Source of the DNA: Sinisalibacter aestuarii
Lineage (GTDB): Bacteria; Pseudomonadota; Alphaproteobacteria; Rhodobacterales; Rhodobacteraceae
Direction of reading: 5' to 3'
DNA length: 64,000 nt
Assembly: GCF_027923545.1 (NCBI RefSeq)
Contig: NZ_BROH01000003.1
Span: 1-64,000, forward strand
This document shows positions 34,797-43,375 of the stretch, piece after piece. A model generated the notes under the pieces. That model did no database searches, had not been told where the DNA came from, and saw nothing but the letters and a program-made list of their open reading frames with translations. The first letter of the stretch is position 1. Each line of letters opens with the position of its first letter. A program made the position numbers and the translations under genes.

Positions 34797-36272
34797 ATGA
34801 ACCAATCGCTCTCCACCCGACTCGGCCGGCTCGAAACCCATCTGAAGGCGGAAAATCCGGTGCTGCTGGAGGTGCTGCCGACCTATTACAAGGCCGACAA
34901 GCTGCTGCGCCGGATGGGGCTGATCGACAAGCAGACCTCGCTTGCCAGCCGCATCTCGTGGTGGCCGCTGATCGCGGTGATGGGCACGTTTTCCTCCGGC
35001 AAATCCACCTTCATCAACTCCTTCGTGGGCGAAAAGGTGCAGGATACCGGCAACCAGGCAGTGGATGACAAGTTTACCGTGATCTGCCATCGCTCCGGCG
35101 ATCAGGCGGGCAACCGCACCCTGCCGGGCACCGCGCTGGACGCCGATCCGCGCTTTCCCTTCTTCCGTATCTCCGGCGAGATCGAGAAGGTGGCGAAGGG
35201 CGAGGGCAAGCATATCGAGAGCTATCTGCAATTGCGCACCACGCAGACGCCGGCGATCGAGAACAAGATCATCATCGACAGCCCCGGCTTCGATGCCGAC
35301 GACCAGCGCCGCTCGACGCTGCGCATCACCGATCACATCATTGATCTCTCCGATCTGGTGCTGGTCTTCTTCGATGCCCGCCATCCCGAGCCGGGCGCGA
35401 TGCAGGATACGCTGGAACATCTGGTCAGCCGCATCGCGAAGCGCACCGATGCCTCGAAATTCCTCTATGTGCTGAACCAGATCGACACGGCGGCGGCGGA
35501 GGACAACCCCGAAGACATCACCGGCGCCTGGCAGCGGGCGCTGGCCCATGCCGGGCTGTCGGCGGGCCAGTTCTTCACCATCTACGACGAGAACGCGGCA
35601 GTGACGATCAAGGATCACGCCCGCGAAAAGCGTTTCCGCGAGAAGCGCGATACCGACATGGCCCGCATCCGCGCCCGGATCGACGAGGTGGAGTTGCACC
35701 GCAATTACCGGATCGTGAGCTTTCTCGAAACGATGGCCAAGGAACTGGAGCATGACGTGCTGCCCCGGCTGGAAACGGCGCGCGATCGCTGGCGGCGTGG
35801 GGTGGGGCTGATCGACCTTGCCGCCCTCGTCGCGGTGATCGCGGCCACCGGCGGGCTGGCCTATGCCTTCGGCTGGCCGCTTGCCGACATTCTCACGCTC
35901 GACTGGCTGGCCGGGCACCGGATCGAGGCGGTGGCGATCGGCGTGGCGGCGCTGGTGATGGCGGCGGCGGTGCATGTCTGGGCGCGCGCGGTGGTGGCGC
36001 GCCGGGTGGCGCGCTCGCTGCCCGAGGCCGATGGCGAGCTTGAGCTGAACCTGCGCGCCGCCTTCCTCAAGGGCACCGAGATCTGGCGCCCGATCCTGCG
36101 CGCGCGCCCGGTGGGCTGGGGCCGGCGCGCGGCGGCCCGGCTGCACGCGATCCGCGACACGGTGGCCGGGCATATCCAGAATCTGAACGACCGCTATGCC
36201 GACCCGTCGGTCAAGTCGCGCCCGCCCGAGCCGGTGGCGCAGGGTAACGAGGAGCCTGCCAAGGATGTATGA
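34797..36272 (+). CDS. Dynamin-like GTPase with two membrane segments
   Basis: A 491-residue GTPase. P-loop GTFSSGKST at residues 63-71, a candidate switch threonine near residue 94, G3 DSPGF at 161-165 and G4 NQID at 227-230 follow dynamin/EHD-type order. After a helical region two hydrophobic segments (about 341-365 and 384-405, the latter AVAIGVAALVMAAAVHVWA) anchor it in the membrane. Bacterial dynamin-like proteins bend or fuse membranes. Eight bases separate it from the TPR gene; its 3' end overlaps the next gene by 8 bases. Confidence 0.88.
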   Translation: MNQSLSTRLGRLETHLKAENPVLLEVLPTYYKADKLLRRMGLIDKQTSLASRISWWPLIAVMGTFSSGKSTFINSFVGEKVQDTGNQAVDDKFTVICHRSGDQAGNRTLPGTALDADPRFPFFRISGEIEKVAKGEGKHIESYLQLRTTQTPAIENKIIIDSPGFDADDQRRSTLRITDHIIDLSDLVLVFFDARHPEPGAMQDTLEHLVSRIAKRTDASKFLYVLNQIDTAAAEDNPEDITGAWQRALAHAGLSAGQFFTIYDENAAVTIKDHAREKRFREKRDTDMARIRARIDEVELHRNYRIVSFLETMAKELEHDVLPRLETARDRWRRGVGLIDLAALVAVIAATGGLAYAFGWPLADILTLDWLAGHRIEAVAIGVAALVMAAAVHVWARAVVARRVARSLPEADGELELNLRAAFLKGTEIWRPILRARPVGWGRRAAARLHAIRDTVAGHIQNLNDRYADPSVKSRPPEPVAQGNEEPAKDV

Positions 36273-36837
36273 AGAGAATTGCCCGATCCCCGAGGGCCGC
36301 TGCGCCGATCTCGGCTACCGGCTGGCAGTCTATGAGGCGGGCCATGCGCTGACCGCGCGGGCGATGGGGTTTGAGATCCTGTCGGTGACGATGTTGCCGC
36401 GCCCGCCGGTGCTGGAGAGCGACAAGGTGCTGCACGGCAACAGTCTGACGGCGCTCGCCTCGGTGCTGGAAAACCGCTGCATCGAGTTGTTTGGCGGCCA
36501 GATTGCCGAGCAGCATGCCTGTGCTTCGGCCTCCTGCTGCACCGGCGACGTGGCGCGGATCGACGAACTGACCCGCCTGATCGCCGGGATCGAGGGCGAC
36601 CGGAGCGCGGAAGAAATCTGGTTCGAGCTGGAAGACGTGGCCGAACGGGTGTTTGCCGACCAGCGCATTCGCGATGCGATCCTGCCGCTGGCGGAATTCC
36701 TGTACGGCGAGGTGGAAGCGGGCCGCCCGGTGGTGCCGGGCGCGCAGGTGGAAGCGATGCTCGACGATCTTGTCGGCCCGCGCCCCGACCGCTCGCGCAA
36801 GGGGTTGCGGCGGTTTTTGTCGCGCACGCGGGCCTGA
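36265..36837 (+). CDS. Free-standing M41 (FtsH-type) peptidase-like domain, active site altered
   Basis: A 190-residue protein from ATG 36265. It aligns by eye to the C-terminal peptidase domain of FtsH: RLAVYEAGHALTARAMGFEILSVTMLPR corresponds to the FtsH zinc-site helix and strand, and ELFGGQIAE and CTGDVARID correspond to the GG-AAE and GA-ND segments. The HExxH zinc motif reads Y-E-A-G-H (residues 23-27), so the first ligand is lost. No AAA ATPase domain is present. It is cysteine-rich around residues 86-92. It may be a pseudo-protease that binds substrates or regulates FtsH. Last gene of the operon. Confidence 0.65.
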   Translation: MYEENCPIPEGRCADLGYRLAVYEAGHALTARAMGFEILSVTMLPRPPVLESDKVLHGNSLTALASVLENRCIELFGGQIAEQHACASASCCTGDVARIDELTRLIAGIEGDRSAEEIWFELEDVAERVFADQRIRDAILPLAEFLYGEVEAGRPVVPGAQVEAMLDDLVGPRPDRSRKGLRRFLSRTRA

Positions 36838-36839
36838 AA

Positions 36840-39047
36840 TCAGTCGGGGTCGAGCCCTTCGAGCCGTTCCAGCATCGGCTGGATGTAATCGGCATAGCGC
36901 CGCCACGCCTCCGACGAGCCGGTATACATCTTCTGACGCACCTGCGTGGCCGAAACCGTGCGCACGGCCCGCTTGGTCTTGTGGAAGTCGAGGCAGGCAT
37001 CTTCCCAGTCCAGCCCGGCGGCTGCCACCAGCTTGCGGCTTTCTTCCTCCTGATGTTCGGTCAGCCGTTCGTAGGGCACGATGGTCACCCGGTCGGGGAA
37101 GTGCTTTTTCCAGAACGCCATCAGGTCGAGATGGATGCGGTACATCTCGGCGGTGTCGATCATGTCATGGCCGAAATTGTTGGCCCGCCCGAGGAAGCTG
37201 TTGGAATAGTTCGACCAGCAGGTCGCCCGGCTGTCGCGCCGCATGAACAACACCCGCGCCTCCGGCATCGCCGCGAGGGCGGGGCCGATATGGCGGAAGT
37301 TGAGCGGCGTCTTGTCGGTGACCACCGGCTTGTCGATGCCGTAGCGCACCACGCTGTCGAAATAGCTGCGCCGGAGCAGCATCAGATTTTCGCGGGTGAA
37401 GGGCTTGGGCGTGTCGCCGGGATACCAGCCGAGCTTGCCGCGCACCTCCGTCGCCAGCGCGTTGAGCTCGCCCGCGCCATGCACCTGGCTGTGGCTGGCG
37501 AGGATCTGCTCGACCAGCGAGGTGCCCGAGCGCGGCATCCCGACGATGAAGACGGGGCGGGCAGGCGCCGGAATCTCGGCCATCGCTTCGGCGTCGAGCG
37601 GGTCCACGCCGGCATCGAATGCTTCCTTCAGCCTGTTCAGCATCGCGCGGTGCTCTTCGATCTCATAGGGTTCCGACGCGCGGCGCAGGCGGTTGGCGCG
37701 GTGCAGATGCGCCATCGCCTCTTCCAGATCGTCCGCCTTGTCGAAGGCGTTGAACAGCGCGAGTTCGATCAGCGAGCGGTCGCCGCCGGGCAGGGTGTCA
37801 TCGGCGGCGAGGGCCTTGAGATGGGCCAGTTCGGGATGGTCGATGGGCAGGGTTTCCATCTGCCAGCGAATGCCAAGAGCCTGCAGGTTTGAGGGGTTGA
37901 TCTCCACCGCCTTGTCGATGGCCGCGATGGCGCCGGCCTTGTCGCCCAGCTCGCGCCGGCAGCTTCCAAGCAGGCCCCAGGCCTCGGCGCTGTTGGGATC
38001 GAGCGCAATCACCTGATCGCAGACCTCGATCGCTTCGCGCGAACGGCCGATATCGCGCAGCGACCGGGCGTAATTGTTGAGCAGCACGACGTTGCGCCTG
38101 TCGATCCGGGCGGCGCGGGCGAGATACTCCACCGCTTCGTCGATCCGGTGCAGCGTGACCAGTGCATTGCCGATATTGTTGAGCACGCCCGGGTTCTGCG
38201 GATCGAGCGCAAGCGCTGTGTGGAACGTATCGAGCGCGTCCTGGTGCTGTCCGGCGGCGGCATAGGCATTGCCGAGGCCGATATGGGTCTGGACCATTTT
38301 CGGCGCGAGCTTCACCGAGGTCCTGAACGGGCCGATCCCGTCTTCGGCGCGCCCGGTATTCACCAGCCCGTAGCCGAGCAGCATATGCGCCTGTGCGAGC
38401 TTCGCATCCAGCGCGAGGGCGGCGCGCGCCGAGGCTTCGACCGCGTCGAACTTGCCCATCAGCGCGTAGGCATTGGCCTTGTTCACATGCGCCCCGGCGA
38501 AACCGGGGTCGATCTCAAGCACACGCTCGTAACTCGCCAGCGCCTCATCGAGCTGTCCGGCGCGGGCCTGGGCCATGCCGAGCAGGTTGAGCAAGGCGGG
38601 CGAGCGGGGGAAGAGCAGGGCAAGGCGCTTGCCCTCGGTCACCGCCGCGCGCGGATCGCCCCGGTTGAGCATCCGCTCCAGCGCGGCCATCTGTTGCGGC
38701 GCGGGCGCGGGGCCGCCCTTTGCCGGCCGTGCGCCGCCGGAGCCGGATTTGGCGGCGGGCGCGGGGGCAGGGCGGCGGGGTTGAGCCGGGGCGGGGCCGC
38801 CGGCCAGGCCCGCCGGTGGTGCCACAGGCCGGGCGCCGGGGATCAGGCCCGCGCCGAGCGCGCCGCCGCCGGGCATGGCCGCCGGTCGCGGGCCGCCTGC
38901 GGGCGCCCCGAGCGAGGCCAGCCCCTTGCGCGCGGTCGCGTTGTTCGGAAACTGCGCGAGAATCTCGCGATAGAGCTTCGCCGCCCCGGCGCGGTTGCCG
39001 GATCTGGCGAGCTTCGCCGCCTTGCGCAATGTGCTGTCGATCGACAT
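36840..39047 (-). CDS. TPR-repeat sulfotransferase
   Basis: A 735-residue protein from ATG 39047 (GGGGGA 5 bases upstream). N-terminal residues 1-50 form helices (TLRKAAKLARSGNRAGAAKLYREIL), then a Pro/Ala/Gly-rich linker, then about eight TPR repeats (for example ALDPQNPGVLNNIGNALVTLHR). The C-terminal sulfotransferase domain has the PAPS-binding loop VGMPRSGTSLVEQIL near residue 500. It transfers sulfate to an unknown acceptor or acts as a tyrosylprotein-sulfotransferase-like enzyme. It converges with the M41-like gene with 2 bases between the stops. Confidence 0.88.
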   Translation of the reverse strand: MSIDSTLRKAAKLARSGNRAGAAKLYREILAQFPNNATARKGLASLGAPAGGPRPAAMPGGGALGAGLIPGARPVAPPAGLAGGPAPAQPRRPAPAPAAKSGSGGARPAKGGPAPAPQQMAALERMLNRGDPRAAVTEGKRLALLFPRSPALLNLLGMAQARAGQLDEALASYERVLEIDPGFAGAHVNKANAYALMGKFDAVEASARAALALDAKLAQAHMLLGYGLVNTGRAEDGIGPFRTSVKLAPKMVQTHIGLGNAYAAAGQHQDALDTFHTALALDPQNPGVLNNIGNALVTLHRIDEAVEYLARAARIDRRNVVLLNNYARSLRDIGRSREAIEVCDQVIALDPNSAEAWGLLGSCRRELGDKAGAIAAIDKAVEINPSNLQALGIRWQMETLPIDHPELAHLKALAADDTLPGGDRSLIELALFNAFDKADDLEEAMAHLHRANRLRRASEPYEIEEHRAMLNRLKEAFDAGVDPLDAEAMAEIPAPARPVFIVGMPRSGTSLVEQILASHSQVHGAGELNALATEVRGKLGWYPGDTPKPFTRENLMLLRRSYFDSVVRYGIDKPVVTDKTPLNFRHIGPALAAMPEARVLFMRRDSRATCWSNYSNSFLGRANNFGHDMIDTAEMYRIHLDLMAFWKKHFPDRVTIVPYERLTEHQEEESRKLVAAAGLDWEDACLDFHKTKRAVRTVSATQVRQKMYTGSSEAWRRYADYIQPMLERLEGLDPD

Positions 39048-39116
39048 GCATGTCCCCCAATCTGGTCCCGCGCGTGTTGTCTCACGTCGCGGGCGCAAAC
39101 GCCAGTGTCCGGCGGG

Positions 39117-39857
39117 TCAGCCGCCGTAGCGAGCCACGAAATTGCGCAGCACAAGCTCGGGAAAGCGCACGTCTTCGCCGCGCACCATCTCGATCAGCGC
39201 CTCCGCCGTTTCGGGCGGAAAATAGCCCTTGTGCCTGTAGATGCGAATGCGGGTTTCAAACCCGTCCGCATCGGCCTCGGGGTGAAACTGCGTTGCGTAG
39301 ACGTTCTGCCCGAAGCGCAGCATCTGAAACGGGGTGGGGCCGGAGCTGACGAGGTTGACCGTGCCGGGCGGCAGGGCCTGCACGGCCTCCTTGTGGCCGA
39401 CAAAGGCGTGGAACCGCCCCGGCATGCCTGCAAGCAGCGGATCGGCCCGGCCCGCCTCGGTGAGCGCGCAATCCACCGCGCTCACCGGCTCGCCGTATTT
39501 CTCTTTCGAGACGATCCCCGGTGCGAGGTGGTGGCCGAGAATGCCGATGCCGTAGCAGCAGCCGAGATAGGGTATGTCGCGCGCGCAGATCTCGGGCATC
39601 AGCCCCATGATCTCGTCTTCGATCTTCTTTTCCAGCGGGTCTTTCGTGGCCGGATCGTCGGAGACGCAGCCGGGACCGCCGCCGACGATCACCCCGGCAT
39701 GATCGTCGAGATCGAGATCGGCCGGCAGGTCTTCGAGATCGAGCCGGATCCGGCGCACCTGCGCCTCGTCGAGCCCGCCCTTGGCGAGAAACGCCTCGTA
39801 TTCATTGTCGGCGGCTTCGGTTTCGGGGCGGAGCTGAAGGATCAGGAAGGGCTTCAT
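39117..39857 (-). CDS. Class I glutamine amidotransferase-like protein
   Basis: A 246-residue GATase1 protein related to the GuaA glutaminase half. The nucleophile cysteine sits in LGCCYGIGILGHHL and the catalytic His-Glu in QFHPEAD near the C-terminus. No synthetase domain is fused, so it may be a gamma-glutamyl hydrolase or a stand-alone amidotransferase. It is the first gene of a minus-strand pair with the TPR-sulfotransferase, separated by 69 bases, and faces the multihaem cytochrome gene across 151 bases. Confidence 0.88.
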   Translation of the reverse strand: MKPFLILQLRPETEAADNEYEAFLAKGGLDEAQVRRIRLDLEDLPADLDLDDHAGVIVGGGPGCVSDDPATKDPLEKKIEDEIMGLMPEICARDIPYLGCCYGIGILGHHLAPGIVSKEKYGEPVSAVDCALTEAGRADPLLAGMPGRFHAFVGHKEAVQALPPGTVNLVSSGPTPFQMLRFGQNVYATQFHPEADADGFETRIRIYRHKGYFPPETAEALIEMVRGEDVRFPELVLRNFVARYGG

Positions 39858-40008
39858 GCCGATGCGCTACAGTCTTGGCCCGGTTCGGTCAAGCATGGGG
39901 GCGGTCCGATTGTCCCTGCGGCAATTCGTGCTCTCGATTCGACTCCCCGAAAAGTCACATACAGAATTCGGAATATTAACCGGCCGATCCGGGTGCGGAG
40001 GAGAAACG

Positions 40009-41676
40009 ATGAAAAACACGCTGCGTTGGGCCGCAATGGCGCTCGGCCTGGGTCTCTGGCTCGGGTTTGGCGGCGCCGGTCTGGCCCAGGACGAAGCCCC
40101 GTCCACCCCGACGCCGCCGCCTGCGCCGGTGAGCGCGGCGAATACGACCACGGCGGACCACTCGAAATTCGAAATCCTCCAGCAGCAATTCGCCTCCGGC
40201 CCCGAGGTGACGGCGGCCTGCCTGAGCTGCCATACCGAGGCGGACGATCAGGTGATGCACTCGATCCACTTCCAGTGGGAATATGAGAGCGAGTCCGGCC
40301 AGCTTCTGGGCAAAAGCAACGTGATCAACGCCTTCTGCGGCAACGTGGCGGGCAACGAGCCGCGCTGCACCTCCTGCCACGCGGGCTATGGCTGGGACGA
40401 CATGTCCTCTCCGCCGCCGCAGCAATCGACGGCGGTGGATTGCCTCGCCTGCCATGACCGGTCGGGGCAATATACCAAATCCGCCACCGGCGCGGGCCAT
40501 CCGCCGCTGGACCCGGTGAAGCCGGGGACGCAGACCATCACCGGCGCCCCCGCCTGGGCGGTGGACCTCACCAGTGCGGCGCAGAGCGTCGGAATGCCGG
40601 GCCGCGAGAATTGCGGCAATTGCCACTTCTATGGCGGTGGCGGCGATAACGTGAAGCATGGCGATCTGTCGTCGGTGCTGTTCAACCCGCCGCTCGCGGT
40701 TGACGTGCACATGTCGCCCGAAGGCGAGAACTTTACCTGCTCGACCTGCCATGTCTCCGATCAGCACCAATGGGCCGGGTCGCGCTACGATGTGGCGGCG
40801 ACCGATCATCCGGACATCAAACCTGGCGCGGGGCGCGATACGGCGAGCTGCGAGAGCTGCCACAGCGAAACGCCGCATCCCAACACGCTGATGGGGATGA
40901 AGATCAACGACCATGTCGACGTGGTCGCCTGCCAGACCTGCCACATCCCCGAATTCGCGCGCGGCGGCGTGGCGACCAAGACGGTGTGGGACTGGTCGAC
41001 CGCCGGGCGCCTCGACGCCGATGGCAAGCAGATCCACGAAGAGAATTTCATCCAGTCCGACGGCGCGGCGCTGCACACCTATCTTTCGACCAAGGGCGAT
41101 TTCGAATGGGGCGAGAATGTCGAGCCGATCTATGCCTGGTTCGATGGCCATGTCGAATACACGACCGGCGATCAGACGATCGACCCGGCCGCGGTGGTCG
41201 AGGTGAACCGCATCCATGGCGAGGCCGGGGATGGGGAAAGCCGGATCTGGCCGTTCAAGCGGATGGAAGGCCGCCAGGCTTATGACAGTGTCAACAACCG
41301 GCTGGCCTACAGCCATGTCTGGGGTCCGACCACCGACACCGCTTTCTGGACCAATTTCGACTGGTCCAAGGCGATCGAGGCGGGGATGAAGGCCGCCGGC
41401 GCCGAATATTCCGGCGAATTCGGCTTTGTCGACACCCATATGTACTGGCCGATCACCCACATGGTGGCCCCTGCCGAAGATGCGATGGATTGTGCCGAAT
41501 GCCACGCCGATGACAGCCGTCTGGCCGGGCTCGACGGGATCTACATGCCGGGCACGCAGTCGATGTCGGTGGTCGGGATGCTCGGGCGGCTGATGGTTCT
41601 GGCCGCGCTCGCGGGCGTGATCGGGCACGGGCTCATCCGCCTGGTGACCCGCAGGAAGGGAGGCTCTCATGAGTAA
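40009..41676 (+). CDS. Octahaem tetrathionate reductase-like cytochrome c
   Basis: A 555-residue exported multihaem protein. Signal peptide ALGLGLWLGFGGAGLAQ. Eight haem motifs are visible: CLSCH, CTSCH, CLACH, CGNCH, CSTCH, CESCH, CQTCH and CAECH. Number, spacing and the surrounding segments fit the octahaem tetrathionate reductase (Otr) family, which in vitro reduces tetrathionate, nitrite and hydroxylamine. A C-terminal membrane span (LMVLAALAGVIGHGLIRLV) anchors it. GGAGGAG precedes the ATG. Physiological direction and substrate are open. Confidence 0.88.
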   Translation: MKNTLRWAAMALGLGLWLGFGGAGLAQDEAPSTPTPPPAPVSAANTTTADHSKFEILQQQFASGPEVTAACLSCHTEADDQVMHSIHFQWEYESESGQLLGKSNVINAFCGNVAGNEPRCTSCHAGYGWDDMSSPPPQQSTAVDCLACHDRSGQYTKSATGAGHPPLDPVKPGTQTITGAPAWAVDLTSAAQSVGMPGRENCGNCHFYGGGGDNVKHGDLSSVLFNPPLAVDVHMSPEGENFTCSTCHVSDQHQWAGSRYDVAATDHPDIKPGAGRDTASCESCHSETPHPNTLMGMKINDHVDVVACQTCHIPEFARGGVATKTVWDWSTAGRLDADGKQIHEENFIQSDGAALHTYLSTKGDFEWGENVEPIYAWFDGHVEYTTGDQTIDPAAVVEVNRIHGEAGDGESRIWPFKRMEGRQAYDSVNNRLAYSHVWGPTTDTAFWTNFDWSKAIEAGMKAAGAEYSGEFGFVDTHMYWPITHMVAPAEDAMDCAECHADDSRLAGLDGIYMPGTQSMSVVGMLGRLMVLAALAGVIGHGLIRLVTRRKGGSHE

Positions 41677-42325
41677 GCGGCAAGTCAAGGTCTATCCGCG
41701 GTTCGAACGGCTGTGGCACTGGATGCAGGTGGTGCTGATCACCACGCTCGCCATCACCGGCTTCGGCATGAACGGGGTGCACGGGCTCTTGCCGTTCGGC
41801 GCCACGGTGATGCTGCACACGATGGCCGCGCTCGTGCTGATCGGTTTGTGGATCTTCGCCACCTTCTGGCTGTTCACCACCGGCACCTGGAAGCAGTTCA
41901 TCCCGCGCATCGAGGGCATGTTCGCGGTGGCGCGCTTTTATGCGTTCGGCGTGTTCAAGGGTGAGGAGCACCCTTACGAGAAGAAGTTCTGGCGCAAGCA
42001 CAACCCGCTGCAGGCGGCGACCTATTTCGTCATCAAATGGACGGTGTTCCCGGCGGTCTGGATCACCGGGCTGCTCTATCTGAGCTATAATTTCTGGGAA
42101 CCGATGCCGAATTCGGGCTTCTGGCTGCCGATCGTCGCCAACCTGCACCTGATCGCGGCCTATGTGGTGGTGACCTTCGTCATCGTCCATGTCTATCTGC
42201 TGACGGTCGGCCACGGCTTCCGCCACCACGTCAAACCGATGCTGTCGGGCTTCGACGAGGTCGATCTGACGCCGGAGCAGGAAGCCTATCTGGAACAGAA
42301 TGAGCCCTGGCGGCTCAAGGGCTGA
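41669..42325 (+). CDS. Membrane cytochrome b subunit, partner of the octahaem protein
   Basis: A 218-residue protein with four membrane segments. It belongs to the cytochrome b561/Ni-hydrogenase-type family: YPRFERLWHWMQVVLITTLAITGF, TVMLHTMAALVLIG and NLHLIAAYVVVTFVIVHVYLLTVGH supply histidines for two b haems. It should connect the quinone pool to the periplasmic octahaem cytochrome. The start overlaps that gene by 8 bases, so the two form a functional unit. Confidence 0.9.
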   Translation: MSKRQVKVYPRFERLWHWMQVVLITTLAITGFGMNGVHGLLPFGATVMLHTMAALVLIGLWIFATFWLFTTGTWKQFIPRIEGMFAVARFYAFGVFKGEEHPYEKKFWRKHNPLQAATYFVIKWTVFPAVWITGLLYLSYNFWEPMPNSGFWLPIVANLHLIAAYVVVTFVIVHVYLLTVGHGFRHHVKPMLSGFDEVDLTPEQEAYLEQNEPWRLKG

Positions 42326-42346
42326 GAGATACGGAGCGGAAAGAGG

Positions 42347-42374
42347 GGCCGGCGCCGCAAGGGGCCGGCCTTTT
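42347..42374 (+). terminator. Intrinsic terminator after the cytochrome b gene
   Basis: GGCCGGC (42347-42353) and GCCGGCC (42364-42370) form a GC-rich stem followed by TTTT. It lies 22 bases after the stop and would end the octahaem/cytochrome b transcript. Confidence 0.75.
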
Positions 42375-42403
42375 CATGTCGGCCGGACCCGCCGGGTCCG
42401 ATG

Positions 42404-42434
42404 CAAACAAAAACCCCCGGCACCGGGCCGGGGG
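42404..42434 (-). terminator. Intrinsic terminator after the DUF882 gene
   Basis: CCCCCGG (42414-42420) and CCGGGGG (42428-42434) form a strong stem. On the minus strand it is followed by a T-run (A-run 42404-42413 on the plus strand). It terminates the DUF882 transcript and faces the terminator of the cytochrome operon. Confidence 0.8.
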
Positions 42435-42456
42435 CGACATGCTGGAGATTTGAGGT

Positions 42457-43026
42457 TCAGCTCCCCCAGGTGCGGACCACGCCGCAATCCATGTGAACGA
42501 AGTTCGATCCGGAATACTTGCCGACGCCGCCGGCATGGCAGGCGCTGGCGGCCTTGAACATCTGGCTGACCGAGCGGTTCTTCAGCCGCAGATCGGCGGC
42601 CTGACCCTTCATATGCAGCGAATTACGCGCCACGCCGCTGGAGCGGGACCGCAACATCGCATTGGTCGCGGGCGAGCGGTAGCCGGACAGAAGCATGTAG
42701 GGTTCGTTGACATCGAGCAGCGAATGGGCTGCGGCCATGATGTCGATGGTGCGGGTGTCGACGGTGATGCTTTCGTCCACCCGCCAGTCGCGCATGAAGT
42801 AGTTGATCTCCTTCAGCGCCTCTTTGATGTACTGGCCTTCGATCCAGTAGATCGTGTCGATGGATTCGCCGGTCCGGCCCGAATACATGGCAATGCGGCG
42901 AATGTCGCCGCCACCGCGAAGGAAACCGGCTGCGTTGGCGAAGGTTGGGGCGGCACTGACGGCGGTCGCGGCGAAAGCGCCCAGCAAAGCACGACGGCTC
43001 AGCCCGTTGGAGCTAGAGTTGTTCAT
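42457..43026 (-). CDS. DUF882/YcbK-family exported peptidase-like protein
   Basis: A 189-residue protein from ATG 43026. The N-terminus has a twin-arginine-like signal (GLSRRALLGAFAATAVSAAPTFANA). The core (MLLSGYRSPATNAML, SLHMKGQAADLRL and NFVHMDCGVVRTW) matches the peptidase M15-like YcbK family, including His, Asp and His zinc ligands. It should cut or bind peptidoglycan peptides in the periplasm. It is divergent from the L,D-transpeptidase gene, as is common in Rhodobacteraceae. Confidence 0.92.
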   Translation of the reverse strand: MNNSSSNGLSRRALLGAFAATAVSAAPTFANAAGFLRGGGDIRRIAMYSGRTGESIDTIYWIEGQYIKEALKEINYFMRDWRVDESITVDTRTIDIMAAAHSLLDVNEPYMLLSGYRSPATNAMLRSRSSGVARNSLHMKGQAADLRLKNRSVSQMFKAASACHAGGVGKYSGSNFVHMDCGVVRTWGS

Positions 43027-43375
43027 CTGTCCCAATTCGTCCCGTTTTTACCGATCCGTCCCGCGCGGGTGCTGTCGCAGGGCGGCCGTGTTGCACCTCA
43101 TCCCCAGGCGCAGGGACGTTATTACATACAACGAATCGTGGGCCAAGTCCGTTTTGGTCGCAGGGGCCACGGCCAAGAGAAATCGGCAAAATCTCGCTGA
43201 AAATCCTGAACGCCCGGTTAAATGTGGCGCGATTGCCGCAGCCATGCCGGGCGGGGCGCGAATGGCGCCGTCTGGCGTCTTTGTGAGTGGACAGCGCCCG
43301 CCGCCGTGGCAAAATCGCGCAAAACAGGGAATCTTGCTCTATTTCGAGCCAGATAGATTGACGGGACTGAACCTA
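43027..43375. other. Divergent promoter region of the cell-wall gene pair
   Basis: This 349-base stretch holds the promoters of the DUF882 and L,D-transpeptidase genes. Frames open through it on the plus strand but coding character begins only at the transpeptidase signal peptide. I see no clear operator or RNA gene in it. Confidence 0.45.
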
